Shown: one piece after another, positions 32,382 to 41,785 of the stretch | Layout of the letters: each line of letters starts with the position of its first letter | Numbering within the stretch: the first letter of the stretch is position 1 | Assembly (NCBI RefSeq): GCF_023806485.1 | Contig: NZ_JAMSLR010000003.1 | Span: 341,889-405,888, forward strand | Source: Thermalbibacter longus | Lineage (GTDB): Bacteria > Chloroflexota > Chloroflexia > Thermomicrobiales > Thermomicrobiaceae | Length of the DNA: 64,000 bases | Direction of reading: 5' to 3' | Notes under the pieces: generated by a model | What the model saw: only the letters and a program-made list of their open reading frames with translations | What the model was told of the DNA's origin: nothing | Database searches by the model: none | Program-made: the position numbers and the translations under genes

Positions 32382-33635
32382 ATGGACGACGCGCGCGCGC
32401 TCTTCGCCGGCCAGCGCCAGGAGCGCCTGCGGGCGCTCCTGGTCGCCGCGGCCCTGCTCGGCCTGGTGGCGGTGGCACTGCGCCAGCCGGTGCTGGCTGT
32501 GGCCGGGTTCGCGGTGGCGCTGACGCTGGTCGTGGCGCTCGCCTGGCAGCGCTTCGGGCTGGTCGCCGTGCGCTACCGCCGCCGCTTCTCCCAGTCGCGG
32601 GCGTTCCCCGGCGAAGAGCTGTGGCTGGAGCTGAGCGTCGAGAACAACAAGCTGCTGCCCTTGCCCTGGCTTGAGGTCGAGGACGAGTTCCCGGCCGACC
32701 TCGCGTTCCCCGGTCTCCAGCTCGATCCCTCGCCGAAGCCGAAGACCGCGGTCTTCCGCACGCTCTTCTCCCTGCGCCCGTACGAGCGGGTGCGGCGCCG
32801 CTACCGGGTGGTGGCGACCCAGCGGGGCTACTATCGCTTCAGCCGGGTCCGGCTGCGCACCAGTGATCCCTTCGGACTGGCGCTGGCGGCCTGCGACGAC
32901 GCAGCGACTGACGAGCTGATCGTCTACCCGGCGATCGAGCCGCTGCCGGCCTTCGGCCTGCCGGCGAAGCAGCCGCTGGGCGACCGACGGCCGGTGCGGC
33001 CCCTGCTCGACGACCCCACGCGCTACCGCGGTGTCCGCCCCTACGTCCCCGGAGACCTTCCCCGGCGCATCCACTGGCGGGCGACGGCGCGCACTGGAGA
33101 GGTCCAGTCCAAGCAGTTCGAGCAGGCGGCTATGCCGGCGCTGGCGCTCTTCCTGGACATCAACACCTTCGAGCACTTCTGGGAGGGGCTCGATCCCGAA
33201 AAGCTGGAACGGGGTATCTCCCTCTGTGCCTCGCTGGCGGCCTGGGGGCTGGAGGAGCGCTATCAGGTCGGGCTCTATGTCAACGCGCCGCGGGCGGGCG
33301 GCGAGCGCTTCATCCGGCTCCCGCCGAGCCGGCACCCCCGCCAGCTCCAGCGGATCCTCGAGGCGCTCGCGCTCCTCGTTCCCTACACCGGTTACCGGAT
33401 CGAGCTGCTGCTGGGAGCCGAGGCGCGCCTGCTCCCCTGGGGATCGACGATCGTCGTTATCACGAGCGTGGTGAGCGAGGCGCTCCGGCGGACGCTGCTC
33501 GCGCTGCGCCGGGAGGGGCACGCCGTGACGCTGCTGGCGGTCGGGGTGGATCCTGACCTGCCGGCCCACCCGGGCCTCACGGCGTACCGGATCGAGGGAG
33601 GCGCAGATGGTACGGTGGCGAGGCATACCGCTTGA
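32382..33635 (+). CDS. DUF58 domain protein
   Basis: This 417-residue protein has two N-terminal transmembrane helices (residues about 15-55), a beta-rich middle region, and the DUF58 core RGVRPYVPGDLPRRIHWRATART near residue 210. A von Willebrand factor A-like fold follows, as in other MoxR-associated proteins (ALALFLDINT). It is the usual partner of the MoxR ATPase upstream and overlaps the next gene by 29 bp. Confidence 0.92.
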   Translation: MDDARALFAGQRQERLRALLVAAALLGLVAVALRQPVLAVAGFAVALTLVVALAWQRFGLVAVRYRRRFSQSRAFPGEELWLELSVENNKLLPLPWLEVEDEFPADLAFPGLQLDPSPKPKTAVFRTLFSLRPYERVRRRYRVVATQRGYYRFSRVRLRTSDPFGLALAACDDAATDELIVYPAIEPLPAFGLPAKQPLGDRRPVRPLLDDPTRYRGVRPYVPGDLPRRIHWRATARTGEVQSKQFEQAAMPALALFLDINTFEHFWEGLDPEKLERGISLCASLAAWGLEERYQVGLYVNAPRAGGERFIRLPPSRHPRQLQRILEALALLVPYTGYRIELLLGAEARLLPWGSTIVVITSVVSEALRRTLLALRREGHAVTLLAVGVDPDLPAHPGLTAYRIEGGADGTVARHTA

Positions 33636-35058
33636 GCCGCTGATCTCCGTGCTGGTCGCTGTGGCGGAGGCGGCGGCCATCGCGCCCTGGCTGTGGATCG
33701 CCGCTGCCTTCACCGGTCATGCCGAGGCTCGAGTGCCGTCTCCCGTCGTGCTCGCTCTGGTGGGGCTACTCGCGTTCTGGTCGACCCGCGCTTTCCTGAG
33801 CGCTGGCTGGGATCTCGGCGCGGCTCGGGCGCTGAGCGCGCTCGTCTGGCTCAGTGCGATGCTCGTCTGGTTCGCGGCGCGGACAGACACCTGGCTACGC
33901 GCGCCGCTGGTCATGGTCGACCGGCTCCTCACGCTCGATGGCGCGACGGTGGCCCTGTTCGCGCTGGGGCTGGTGGCGTGGTGGCGCGGGCTGGCGCTCG
34001 GGGCCGACCCGCGACCGTTCACCCCAGATTTCATCCGCTTCAGCTTCGTCCGCGACCTCGGCCTGATCGGCGGGGCCAGTTTGGTGACATGGCTCAGCCC
34101 GGCGATGGGGAGCGTGGCCGGCGCGACGCTCGCGTGGGCTGTCCCCCTCCTCCTCGTCACCCGGCTGCTGTGCGCCGCGGCCGTCCTGGCCCAGGAGGTG
34201 CAAGCTGCGGCGTCGCCCCAGGCGAACCGGGGGCGTCTCGGGTCGGGCTGGCTCGGTGCGGCGCTGGCGCTGGCGCTCGGGATCCTCGTTCTGGCGACGG
34301 TGCTGAGCGCCTTCGCTGGGCCGCACGCCTGGCGCTGGCTCGCCACGCCGCTACGACTAGCGCTCGAGGGTCTCGGAACCGCGCTGTTCTGGGTCCTGGC
34401 GGCGGTCGCCTATGTCTTCTTCCTGGTGCTCACGCCGGTCGCCTGGCTCGTGGGTCGAGCTCGGGGCGAAGAGCAGCCGCAGCCGATCTCGCCGCCGGCG
34501 CTGCCGCAGTTTCCGGAGGTGGCTGAGCGCGCTCGACTGGCCATCCCGCAGCCGCTGCTCGTTCTGGTGGAGGTCGCGCTCGGTATCGCCATCGCCGCCG
34601 CACTGCTGTGGCTGGTACTCCGCGCGCTGCGCCGCTACCGGCTGCGGGAGCCGCAGCGGGCTCTCGAGGAAGTTCACGAGAGCACCTGGTCGGGCCAGCT
34701 CATGCTCCAGCAGCTCAGCGATGCCCTGCACCGGTGGCGGCCGCGCCGGGGACGGGCCCGCCGGCTGGATGCGGCGCAGCTCGGCCGCCCGCCGCGGTCG
34801 GTGCGCGAGGCATACCGGTACGCGCTGGCGCTGCTGGCGATGCGCGGCCTCCCGCGCCGGGCGGACGAGACCCCGCTCGAGTACCTACCCAGGGTCGTTG
34901 AGACGTGGCCGGCGGTGACAGAACCGTTGGCCGATCTCACCGGCCGCTACCTGGCGGCACGCTACGGGGAGCTGGCCAGTGCCGACGACGTGCTGGCCGC
35001 CCAAACCGATTGGGCTGAGATGCGGGACGCGCTCGCAGCGGATTCCTCGCGTGGTTGA
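33607..35058 (+). CDS. Membrane protein with C-terminal DUF4129 domain
   Basis: This 483-residue protein has about eight to nine transmembrane helices in the first 340 residues. The soluble C-terminus reads SVREAYRYALALLAMRGLPR and ETPLEYLPRV...LADLTGRYLAARYGE, which is DUF4129. In related operons this domain sits at the end of transglutaminase-like TgpA proteins, but no transglutaminase triad is visible here. It completes a MoxR-DUF58-DUF4129 module thought to act on the cell envelope. Confidence 0.85.
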   Translation: MVRWRGIPLEPLISVLVAVAEAAAIAPWLWIAAAFTGHAEARVPSPVVLALVGLLAFWSTRAFLSAGWDLGAARALSALVWLSAMLVWFAARTDTWLRAPLVMVDRLLTLDGATVALFALGLVAWWRGLALGADPRPFTPDFIRFSFVRDLGLIGGASLVTWLSPAMGSVAGATLAWAVPLLLVTRLLCAAAVLAQEVQAAASPQANRGRLGSGWLGAALALALGILVLATVLSAFAGPHAWRWLATPLRLALEGLGTALFWVLAAVAYVFFLVLTPVAWLVGRARGEEQPQPISPPALPQFPEVAERARLAIPQPLLVLVEVALGIAIAAALLWLVLRALRRYRLREPQRALEEVHESTWSGQLMLQQLSDALHRWRPRRGRARRLDAAQLGRPPRSVREAYRYALALLAMRGLPRRADETPLEYLPRVVETWPAVTEPLADLTGRYLAARYGELASADDVLAAQTDWAEMRDALAADSSRG

Positions 35059-35145
35059 CAGCCGCTGGCGGCCATGAGCTAATCCTCGAAGCCCGGCCGG
35101 TGAGCCGGCTGGGATGCAACGGCCTGAACGCAGGGAGGTGGAGCC

Positions 35146-36330
35146 ATGCCAGATACAGCCGACGTCGTGGTGGTCGGCGCTGGGGTGAACGGGGCCAGCA
35201 CGGCCTTCCATCTCGCCCGGGCCGGCGTGCGCCGGGTCGTGGTGGTCGAGCGGAGCCACATCGCTGCGGGGGCGACGGGCAAGTCCGGCGCGCTCGTGCG
35301 GATGCACTACACCAACCCCTTCGAGTCGAAGCTCGCCTTCGAGAGCCTGAAGATCTTCCAAGCGTGGAGCGACATCGTCGGGGGCGAGTCGCCGTTCGTC
35401 CGCACTGGCTTCATCCAGGTCGTGGCGCCGGAGTACGAGGAGCACCTACGACGCAACGTCGCCGACCAGCAGGCACTCGGCATCGATGCGCGGGTGATCT
35501 CGGTCGAAGAGCTGAAGAGAATGGAGCCCTGGTGCGACGTGGAGGGGCTGACCTGGGTCGCCTACGAACCGGATAGCGGCTACGCCGACCCCTACGCGAC
35601 CACCTGCGGCTTCCTCCGGCGGGCACAGGAGCTGGGTGTCGAGGTGCGGACGCACACCGAGGCCGTGCGCGTTCTGACCCGCGGCGATCGGGTTACCGGC
35701 GTCGAGACGAGCGGTGGGACGATCGAGGCGCCAGTCGTGGTGCTGGCGCCCGGTGCCTGGGCTAACCGGCTCTTGCAGCCGCTCGGCCTCGACTACGGCC
35801 TCTACCCGCGCCGTGCGCAGGTGATGATCTACCGCTGGCCCTGCGGCTTCAATCACCGTCACATGACCTATATCGACGCGGTGCTGAACACCTGGTTCCG
35901 CCGCGAAGGCGAGAACTGCACCCTGGTCGGGGTGGAAGTCGGCGTGCTGGGTGCCGACCCCGACGACTACGACGAGACCGGCGACCAGGAGTTCGTGGAG
36001 CCGACGCGGACCACGCTGGCCCGCCGCTTCCCGGTCATGGCCGACGCGCCGCTGAGGGGTTCCTGGGCCGGGATGATCATGATGAGCCCGGACGACCGGC
36101 CGATCATCGATCAGGCGCCGCAGTACCAGGGTCTCTACGTGATGCTCGGCGATAGCGGAACGTCGTTCAAGACGGCACCGGCCATCGGCAAGTGCCTGGC
36201 CGAGTGGATCACCGAAAGCCGGCCGCAGACGGCAGACCTCCGGCCGTTCCGGTCCACCCGCTTCGCCGAGGGACAACCCTGGGAGGATGCGACCAACTAC
36301 GGGCGGGCGCGCCGCACTATCTCCCGCTAG
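35146..36330 (+). CDS. FAD-dependent oxidoreductase (sarcosine oxidase beta/DAO family)
   Basis: This 394-residue flavoprotein has a dinucleotide site ADVVVVGAGVNGASTAFHLA at the N-terminus, EPDSGYADPYATTCGFLRRA in the middle and GSWAGMIMMSPDDRPIIDQ near the C-terminus, like sarcosine oxidase beta subunits and dimethylglycine dehydrogenases. The substrate is probably an N-methyl or secondary amino acid. The start has the strong signal GGAGGTGG. It is monocistronic, with a terminator just after it. Confidence 0.88.
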   Translation: MPDTADVVVVGAGVNGASTAFHLARAGVRRVVVVERSHIAAGATGKSGALVRMHYTNPFESKLAFESLKIFQAWSDIVGGESPFVRTGFIQVVAPEYEEHLRRNVADQQALGIDARVISVEELKRMEPWCDVEGLTWVAYEPDSGYADPYATTCGFLRRAQELGVEVRTHTEAVRVLTRGDRVTGVETSGGTIEAPVVVLAPGAWANRLLQPLGLDYGLYPRRAQVMIYRWPCGFNHRHMTYIDAVLNTWFRREGENCTLVGVEVGVLGADPDDYDETGDQEFVEPTRTTLARRFPVMADAPLRGSWAGMIMMSPDDRPIIDQAPQYQGLYVMLGDSGTSFKTAPAIGKCLAEWITESRPQTADLRPFRSTRFAEGQPWEDATNYGRARRTISR

Positions 36331-36340
36331 GTAAAACGCA

Positions 36341-36371
36341 GCGCGTCCCCGGCCAAAGGCCGGGGACGCGC
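36341..36371. terminator. Bidirectional terminator
   Basis: GCGCGTCCCCGGCC (36341-36354) and GGCCGGGGACGCGC (36358-36371) form a perfect 14-bp stem with an AAA loop between two convergent genes. An A-run upstream (GTAAAAC) gives a U-tract for the minus-strand gene. Confidence 0.85.
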
Positions 36372-36391
36372 CCTCGAGCTCGCGTACCGGG

Positions 36392-38710
36392 CTAGGCCTG
36401 GGCCTGCTGGATCGCAGCCCAGACCTTCTGTGGCGTGAGCGGGATGTCGAGGTGCTTGATGCCGAGTGGCTTCAACGCGTCCATCACCGCGTTGGCAACG
36501 GCGGGCGTCGAGCCGATCGTGGCGGCTTCACCGATGCCCTTGGCGCCCAGCGGGTTGAGCGGCGTCGTCGTCTCTGTCTTATCGGTGATGAACGAGGGCA
36601 GCATGTTGGCCTTGGGCACGGCGTAGTCCATCAGCGTGCCCGTCAGAAGCTGCCCGTTCTCGTCGTACTGGACCTCCTCGTAGAGTGCCTGGGCGATGCC
36701 CTGAGCCAGCCCACCGTGGACTTGCCCTTCGACCAGCAGCGGGTTGATGCGTGGCCCGCAGTCATCGACCGAGACGTACTGCAAGATCTTGACCTCGCCG
36801 GTCTCCGGGATCACCTCGACGACGGCCACGTGCGTGCCGAACGGGAAGACCTCGTCAGGCGGGGCGAAGAAGTCGGTGGCCACCAGGCCAGGCTCGATCT
36901 CGGCCGGGAGCCCAGGGCCGTAGGCCGCGCCGGCGATCTGCGCCAGGGTCAGCGCGCGGTCGGGCGCGCCCTTGACGCGATACTTGCCGTCAGCGAACTC
37001 GATGTCGTCGACCGCGGCCTCGAGCAGATGGGCCGCGATGCGCCGCGCCTTCTCTCGGACGCGCTCGATGGCCATCAGGAGAGCGCCGCCACCGACGACC
37101 AGGCTGCGGCTCCCCATGGTGCCGTTCCCCTGCGGTACGCTGGCGGTGTCACCGTGGTGGACGACCACCTCGTCGAAGTTGGCGCCGAGCTCATCGGCGA
37201 CGAGCTGGGCCAGCGCGGTCTCCAGTCCCTGGCCGTGGGGCGAGGTGCCGGTATAGACGCTCACCGCTCCGCTCGGCTCGACGCGGACGGTCGCGCTCTC
37301 CCAGGGGCCGAAGCCGCAGATCTCGACGTAAGACGCCATGCCGATCCCGATGTGGCGACCCTGCTGGCGCATCTCCTGCTGGCGCTGGCGCCACTCCTGG
37401 TACTTCGCCACCTCGAGCGCGCGGTTCAACGCCTTCTCGTACTCGCCGGTGTCGTAGCGCTCGCCCGTGGCCGTGGTATACGGGAACTGCTCCGGGCGGA
37501 TGAAGTTCACTCGCCGTACCTCAGCCGGATCGAGCCCCAGCGCGTCGGCGACCAGGTCGACCATGCGCTCGATGTAGTAGGCGGCCTCAGGGCGCCCGGC
37601 TCCGCGGTAGGCCCCGACCGCCATCGTATTGGTGTAGACACCGACCGCATGGATTTCGACGGCCGGGATATCGTAGCAGCCGACAAGCATCGTGCCGGTG
37701 GTGGCGGGGAGGAACAGGCCCTTCGGGTAGGCGCCCAGGTTCTGGATGATGTTGGCGCGCAGCGCCAGGATCTTGCCGTCCTTGCGCACTGCGGCTTCAT
37801 ACTCCACGACCTGATCACGGCCATGGTTCGTCACCAGCATGTGCTCGGAGCGTGTCTCGAACCACTTGACCGGACGGCCCAGGTGACGGGCGAGTGCCGC
37901 CAGGACGACGTCCTCCTGGTACACGCCGATCTTCACCCCGAAGCCACCGCCGACCTCCGGCGCAATGACGCGCACCTGGCTCTGGGCCAGCCCCAGCGCG
38001 CCGGCAATGGCATCTCGGCTCCAATGGGGTGCCTGAGTGGAGCTCCAGACGGTAACGCCACGAGTCAACGGCTCAGGAGCTGCCGCCACCACGCGAGTCT
38101 CCATCGGGACGCCGGAGAGACGCTGGTTGCGGAAGCGCTGCTTGACCACAGTGTCGGCCTGTGCGAAGGCACCCTCGACATCGCCGCGCTTGTGATCCCA
38201 ACGCACGCCGATGTTGTTCTTCACCTGCGGGTAGAGCTGCGGCGCGCCATCCTTCATCGCCTCCTCTGGATCGGTCACCACCGGCAGCGGCTCATAGTCC
38301 ACCTGCACGGCAGCAGCAGCGTCGTGGGCGAGATAGCGCTCCTCTGCGAGCACGGCGGCGATTGGCTGGCCTACATAGCGGACGACGTCGACTGCCAGGG
38401 GATCGACCTGAGGGACTGCTCCAGCGCCCTCTTCCTCCTCGCCAGCGGTGCCCTCACCTGCGCTGAGATCAGCTCCCTTGACCCACTTTCGGAGATCCTG
38501 GCCGGTGATCACCGCGACGACACCTGGCATCTCCAGCGCCGGAGCAGGGTCGATCCTCGTTATCCGTGCATGGGGGTAGGTGCTGCGCACGAAGGCGACG
38601 TAGAGCATCCCCGGTAGCTTGAGATCGTCGACGTACAGCGAGGTGCCGGTGATAAGTCGAGGATCTTCCTTGCGCCGGACACGCGCGCCGACGTAGCGAC
38701 TGATCGCCAT
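36392..38710 (-). CDS. Molybdopterin hydroxylase large subunit (form II CoxL-like)
   Basis: This 772-residue protein is the catalytic subunit of the xanthine oxidase family. It opens with the conserved GARVRRKEDPRLITG. The active-site loop reads AYRGAGR near residue 365, the form II signature rather than the AYxCSFR of true CO dehydrogenase, and the catalytic glutamate is in GAKGIGEAATIGS near the end. The substrate is therefore unknown. The medium (FAD) and small (2Fe-2S) subunit genes are not adjacent: the neighbours are an FAD oxidase and priA. The ATG at 38710 follows GGAGGGAAGGGGGAAG; a longer reading to 38764 is rejected. Confidence 0.9.
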   Translation of the reverse strand: MAISRYVGARVRRKEDPRLITGTSLYVDDLKLPGMLYVAFVRSTYPHARITRIDPAPALEMPGVVAVITGQDLRKWVKGADLSAGEGTAGEEEEGAGAVPQVDPLAVDVVRYVGQPIAAVLAEERYLAHDAAAAVQVDYEPLPVVTDPEEAMKDGAPQLYPQVKNNIGVRWDHKRGDVEGAFAQADTVVKQRFRNQRLSGVPMETRVVAAAPEPLTRGVTVWSSTQAPHWSRDAIAGALGLAQSQVRVIAPEVGGGFGVKIGVYQEDVVLAALARHLGRPVKWFETRSEHMLVTNHGRDQVVEYEAAVRKDGKILALRANIIQNLGAYPKGLFLPATTGTMLVGCYDIPAVEIHAVGVYTNTMAVGAYRGAGRPEAAYYIERMVDLVADALGLDPAEVRRVNFIRPEQFPYTTATGERYDTGEYEKALNRALEVAKYQEWRQRQQEMRQQGRHIGIGMASYVEICGFGPWESATVRVEPSGAVSVYTGTSPHGQGLETALAQLVADELGANFDEVVVHHGDTASVPQGNGTMGSRSLVVGGGALLMAIERVREKARRIAAHLLEAAVDDIEFADGKYRVKGAPDRALTLAQIAGAAYGPGLPAEIEPGLVATDFFAPPDEVFPFGTHVAVVEVIPETGEVKILQYVSVDDCGPRINPLLVEGQVHGGLAQGIAQALYEEVQYDENGQLLTGTLMDYAVPKANMLPSFITDKTETTTPLNPLGAKGIGEAATIGSTPAVANAVMDALKPLGIKHLDIPLTPQKVWAAIQQAQA

Positions 38711-38729
38711 GGGCTTCCCCCTTCCCTCC

Positions 38730-38745
38730 GCGCCTGCGCAGGCGC
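38730..38745. promoter_or_regulatory. Perfect 16-bp palindrome upstream of coxL-like gene
   Basis: GCGCCTGCGCAGGCGC is its own reverse complement and lies 20 bp before the coxL-like start codon. It could be a dimeric repressor site. GGTTAACC, another palindrome, lies nearby at about 38765. Confidence 0.4.
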
Positions 38746-38952
38746 CGTCGTACACCTTCGACACGGTTAACCAATCACTCCGCCCATTTTACGCGGCATT
38801 CGGTCCGCCGTCGAGAGCGTCACCGCGCCGGGGCTACGAGCTCAGGACCTGCCGGATGTCGTGACAGCGAGGCACCACCGAAACGAGTATCCTCAAAGCC
38901 GGATGCCTGTACGTTCGTGCTATCACCTAACGGGATCTTGGAGCGACATCCG

Positions 38953-41406
38953 GTGTCCTATCCTGCCTCGCCACTGCTCGTGGATGTCGCCGCCGACGTG
39001 CCGACCGTCGAGCGGCGGCGCCTGCTGACGTATGCGGTCCCCGAGCATCTGATCGGTCAGATCGAGGAGCGCCAGCTCGTCTGGGTTCCGGTGCGAGATG
39101 AGCTGACGCTCGCGGTGGTCGTGCGCTGCCATCGCGAACTACCTTCGTTCCCGGTTCGCCCGCTCTACGCGCCGGTGGAGCCCGCCTTCCGCCTTTATCC
39201 CTGGCAGTGGGAGGTAGCGGAGTGGCTCTGTGACGAGACCGTGTGCTCGCTCTTCGAGGCTGTCTCCCCGTTCCTGCCGCCAGGGATCTCTGGCCACACG
39301 GTCGAAGTCCTGCGCCTGCGTCCGGGTATGCCCGATGCCGCTCCCCGGCTGACCTCCGTTCAGCGCGCGCTGGTGGATCTCCTGGCCGAGCGGGGCGAGA
39401 TGACGCTGGAAGCAGCTCGCCGGGCCTTGGGACGCCGGCTGACGACGGTGGTCGAGCGGCTGGTCGCCGCTGGAGTGATCGAACGGGCAGCGCGCGTGCG
39501 GCCGTGGTCGGGGCCGGCTGCCACGCAGCGCTTCGTGCGGCTGGGGCCGGAGGCTGGCAACGGATTGACGCCGGAGCAGCGAGAGGCTCTCCGGCGGATC
39601 CAGCTCTTGCTGGCGCGGCGCGAGGGGGCGCCAGTGCCCTGGGACATGCTGCGCCGCGAGGGCGTAACGGCTTCGCTGCTCAGCGGGCTGGCTGAGCGTG
39701 GCGCGATCGAGATCCTGGAGCTCCCGCGCTTGCCTGCTGCTCTCGCGCCTCAGGGCTCCCCAGTGGATCTTGACCTGACGCCGGAGCAGATCCGGGCCTG
39801 GAATCATATCCGCGATGCCCTGCGAGGCCAGCGCTCGCAAGTATTCCTGCTGCACGGCGTCACCGGCAGTGGCAAGACCGAGCTCTATCTACGGGCGACG
39901 GCCGAGTGCCTGCGGGAGGGTCGACAGGCGATCGTCCTGGTGCCGGAGATCGCGCTGGCGACTCAGGTCCTCAGCCGCTTCGCTGCCCGGTTCCCTGGCC
40001 AGGTCGTTTTCCTCCACAGCGCGCTCAGCGGATCGGAGCGGATAGCGGCCTGGCAGGCTGTCGCCAGAGGGCAGGCGCCGGTGGTGCTCGGCCCGCGCTC
40101 GGCGCTCTTCGCGCCGGTCTCGCGGTTGGGCCTGGTGGTGATCGACGAGGAGCACGAGGCTGCCTACAAGCAGGACGCGCCGCCGCGGTACCACGCCCGC
40201 GCGGTAGCCCGGCAACTCGTGAGCCGTCACGACGCGGTGTTGCTCCTGGGGAGCGCCACTCCGGACGTGAGCAGCGCCTATGCCTGCGACCAGGGCGAGG
40301 TGATCCGGCTGGAGCTGCGGGAGCGCGTCGGCCCGCGCGTGGTGCGGAGCGATGGGCAGGTGGAGCGGGCGCCGCTGCTGCTGCCGCCCGTCGAGATCGT
40401 CGACATGCGCCTGGAGCTGCAGCGGGGCAACCTCGGGCTGTTCAGCCAGGCGCTGCTCCAAGCGCTGTCCGAGGCGCTGGCGGCCGGTGAGCAGGCGATC
40501 CTGCTCCTGAACCGGCGCGGGCTCGCGACGGTCGTGCAGTGCCGGGCGTGCGGTCACGTGGAGTCCTGCCCGTTCTGCGACGTGCCGCTGGTCTACCATG
40601 CTGACCGCGGCCTGTTGATCTGCCACCGCTGCAATTTCCGTCGCCCGCCGCCCTCGACCTGCCCGGCCTGCAACAGCCGTGCCGTGAGCTACTACGGGGC
40701 GGGCACGCAGCGGGTCGAACGGGACATACGACGGATCTTCCCCGAGGCGCGCGTAGCGCGCTGGGATCAGGACGTCGCGCGGCGCGGGCTCGACCCAGCC
40801 GAGCTGGTGCGGCTGGCCCGCCGGCATGAAGTCGACATCGTCATCGGCACCCAGATGATTGCCAAGGGGTTCGATTTCCCGCTGGTGTCGACGATCGGCG
40901 TGATCAACGCCGATACCCAGCTCTATCTGCCGGACTACCGGGCGGGGGAGCGGACGTTCCAGCTCCTGACCCAGGTCGCTGGCCGGGCAGGCCGCCGCAG
41001 TCCGGGCGGCCGGGTGATCGTCCAGACCTATACGCCGGATCACTACGCTATCCAGGCGGCCAGCCGGCACGACTACCAGGCCTTCTACCGGGAAGAACTC
41101 GCGTTTCGTCGCCGGCACGGGTACCCGCCCTTCCGGCGACTCGTGCGCCTGCTGTACCGGCACAGCGACGACCTCGCATGCCAGATCGCCGCCGAGTCGA
41201 TGGCCGAGCGCCTGCGCGCGGAGGCGACCCGGCTCGGTCTGGGTGACGTCGAAGTATTGGGGCCCACGCCGGCCTTTATCTCCCGCCTGCGCGGACGCTA
41301 CCAGTGGCAGATCCTGCTCCGCGGCTCCGACGCCCAGCGGCTGGCCGCTGCCTGTACGATCGACCCCGGCTGGGTGGTCGACGTCGACCCGATCAGCCTG
41401 CTCTGA
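38953..41406 (+). CDS. priA: Primosomal protein N' (replication restart helicase PriA)
   Basis: This 817-residue helicase reloads the replisome at stalled forks. It has the N-terminal DNA-binding region, Walker A GVTGSGKTELY near residue 302, the DEEH box (VVIDEEHEAAYKQ), a zinc region CRACGH-CPFC-CHRC-CPAC, and GTQMIAKGFDFPLVS plus QVAGRAGRR in the second RecA fold. The chosen GTG at 38953 (VSYPASPLLVDVA) has GGAG ten bases upstream; an in-frame GTG at 38917 is an alternative. Confidence 0.94.
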   Translation: MSYPASPLLVDVAADVPTVERRRLLTYAVPEHLIGQIEERQLVWVPVRDELTLAVVVRCHRELPSFPVRPLYAPVEPAFRLYPWQWEVAEWLCDETVCSLFEAVSPFLPPGISGHTVEVLRLRPGMPDAAPRLTSVQRALVDLLAERGEMTLEAARRALGRRLTTVVERLVAAGVIERAARVRPWSGPAATQRFVRLGPEAGNGLTPEQREALRRIQLLLARREGAPVPWDMLRREGVTASLLSGLAERGAIEILELPRLPAALAPQGSPVDLDLTPEQIRAWNHIRDALRGQRSQVFLLHGVTGSGKTELYLRATAECLREGRQAIVLVPEIALATQVLSRFAARFPGQVVFLHSALSGSERIAAWQAVARGQAPVVLGPRSALFAPVSRLGLVVIDEEHEAAYKQDAPPRYHARAVARQLVSRHDAVLLLGSATPDVSSAYACDQGEVIRLELRERVGPRVVRSDGQVERAPLLLPPVEIVDMRLELQRGNLGLFSQALLQALSEALAAGEQAILLLNRRGLATVVQCRACGHVESCPFCDVPLVYHADRGLLICHRCNFRRPPPSTCPACNSRAVSYYGAGTQRVERDIRRIFPEARVARWDQDVARRGLDPAELVRLARRHEVDIVIGTQMIAKGFDFPLVSTIGVINADTQLYLPDYRAGERTFQLLTQVAGRAGRRSPGGRVIVQTYTPDHYAIQAASRHDYQAFYREELAFRRRHGYPPFRRLVRLLYRHSDDLACQIAAESMAERLRAEATRLGLGDVEVLGPTPAFISRLRGRYQWQILLRGSDAQRLAAACTIDPGWVVDVDPISLL

Positions 41407-41446
41407 CCCGTTGCCTGTTCGTCCTTTCGGAAATCTCGGGTGTATG

Positions 41447-41785
41447 CTATTCTCTCTCCAGTGATCCTGCACGACGGGACTTGTAGATGACGTCGCCTAT
41501 ACGAAGCCATTTGGGATCCGGGCGTCCGCTCGCACCGAGGGTGCCGTCGGATCTCCTATATTGATGGATAATTGCAATTCGTACTCCATCACGCGTCATG
41601 TAATGGACTGTCTGGCTGTACGAGCAGTACTCGGAGTGTGCACGGTTCGATACATGTCTTTCGCGGATGACGGATGCTTCTAGTTCTCCGCGTTGGACTC
41701 GCTCCCAGAGGTGACTGTCGTTGAAGAGATGGCGAAGCTCTTGTTCACTGACGTAGCGAACACTGCTCGGAGGGCTTGAAGACAT
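41447..41785 (-). CDS. Unknown small protein A of duplicated head-to-head pair (copy 2)
   Basis: This 112-residue paralogue of the product of 21142-21474 shares WERVQRGEL, VIRERHV, IAIIHQYRRSDGTLGASG and PDPKWLRIGDVIY. Starting at ATG 41785 gives the same number of residues before the conserved LFN motif as in copy 1, so longer in-frame readings to 41878 are rejected. The ribosome binding site is weak here. The start codon overlaps that of the divergent partner by two bases. Base composition is visibly less GC-rich than in the neighbouring genes, which hints at transfer. Function unknown. Confidence 0.8.
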   Translation of the reverse strand: MSSSPPSSVRYVSEQELRHLFNDSHLWERVQRGELEASVIRERHVSNRAHSEYCSYSQTVHYMTRDGVRIAIIHQYRRSDGTLGASGRPDPKWLRIGDVIYKSRRAGSLERE

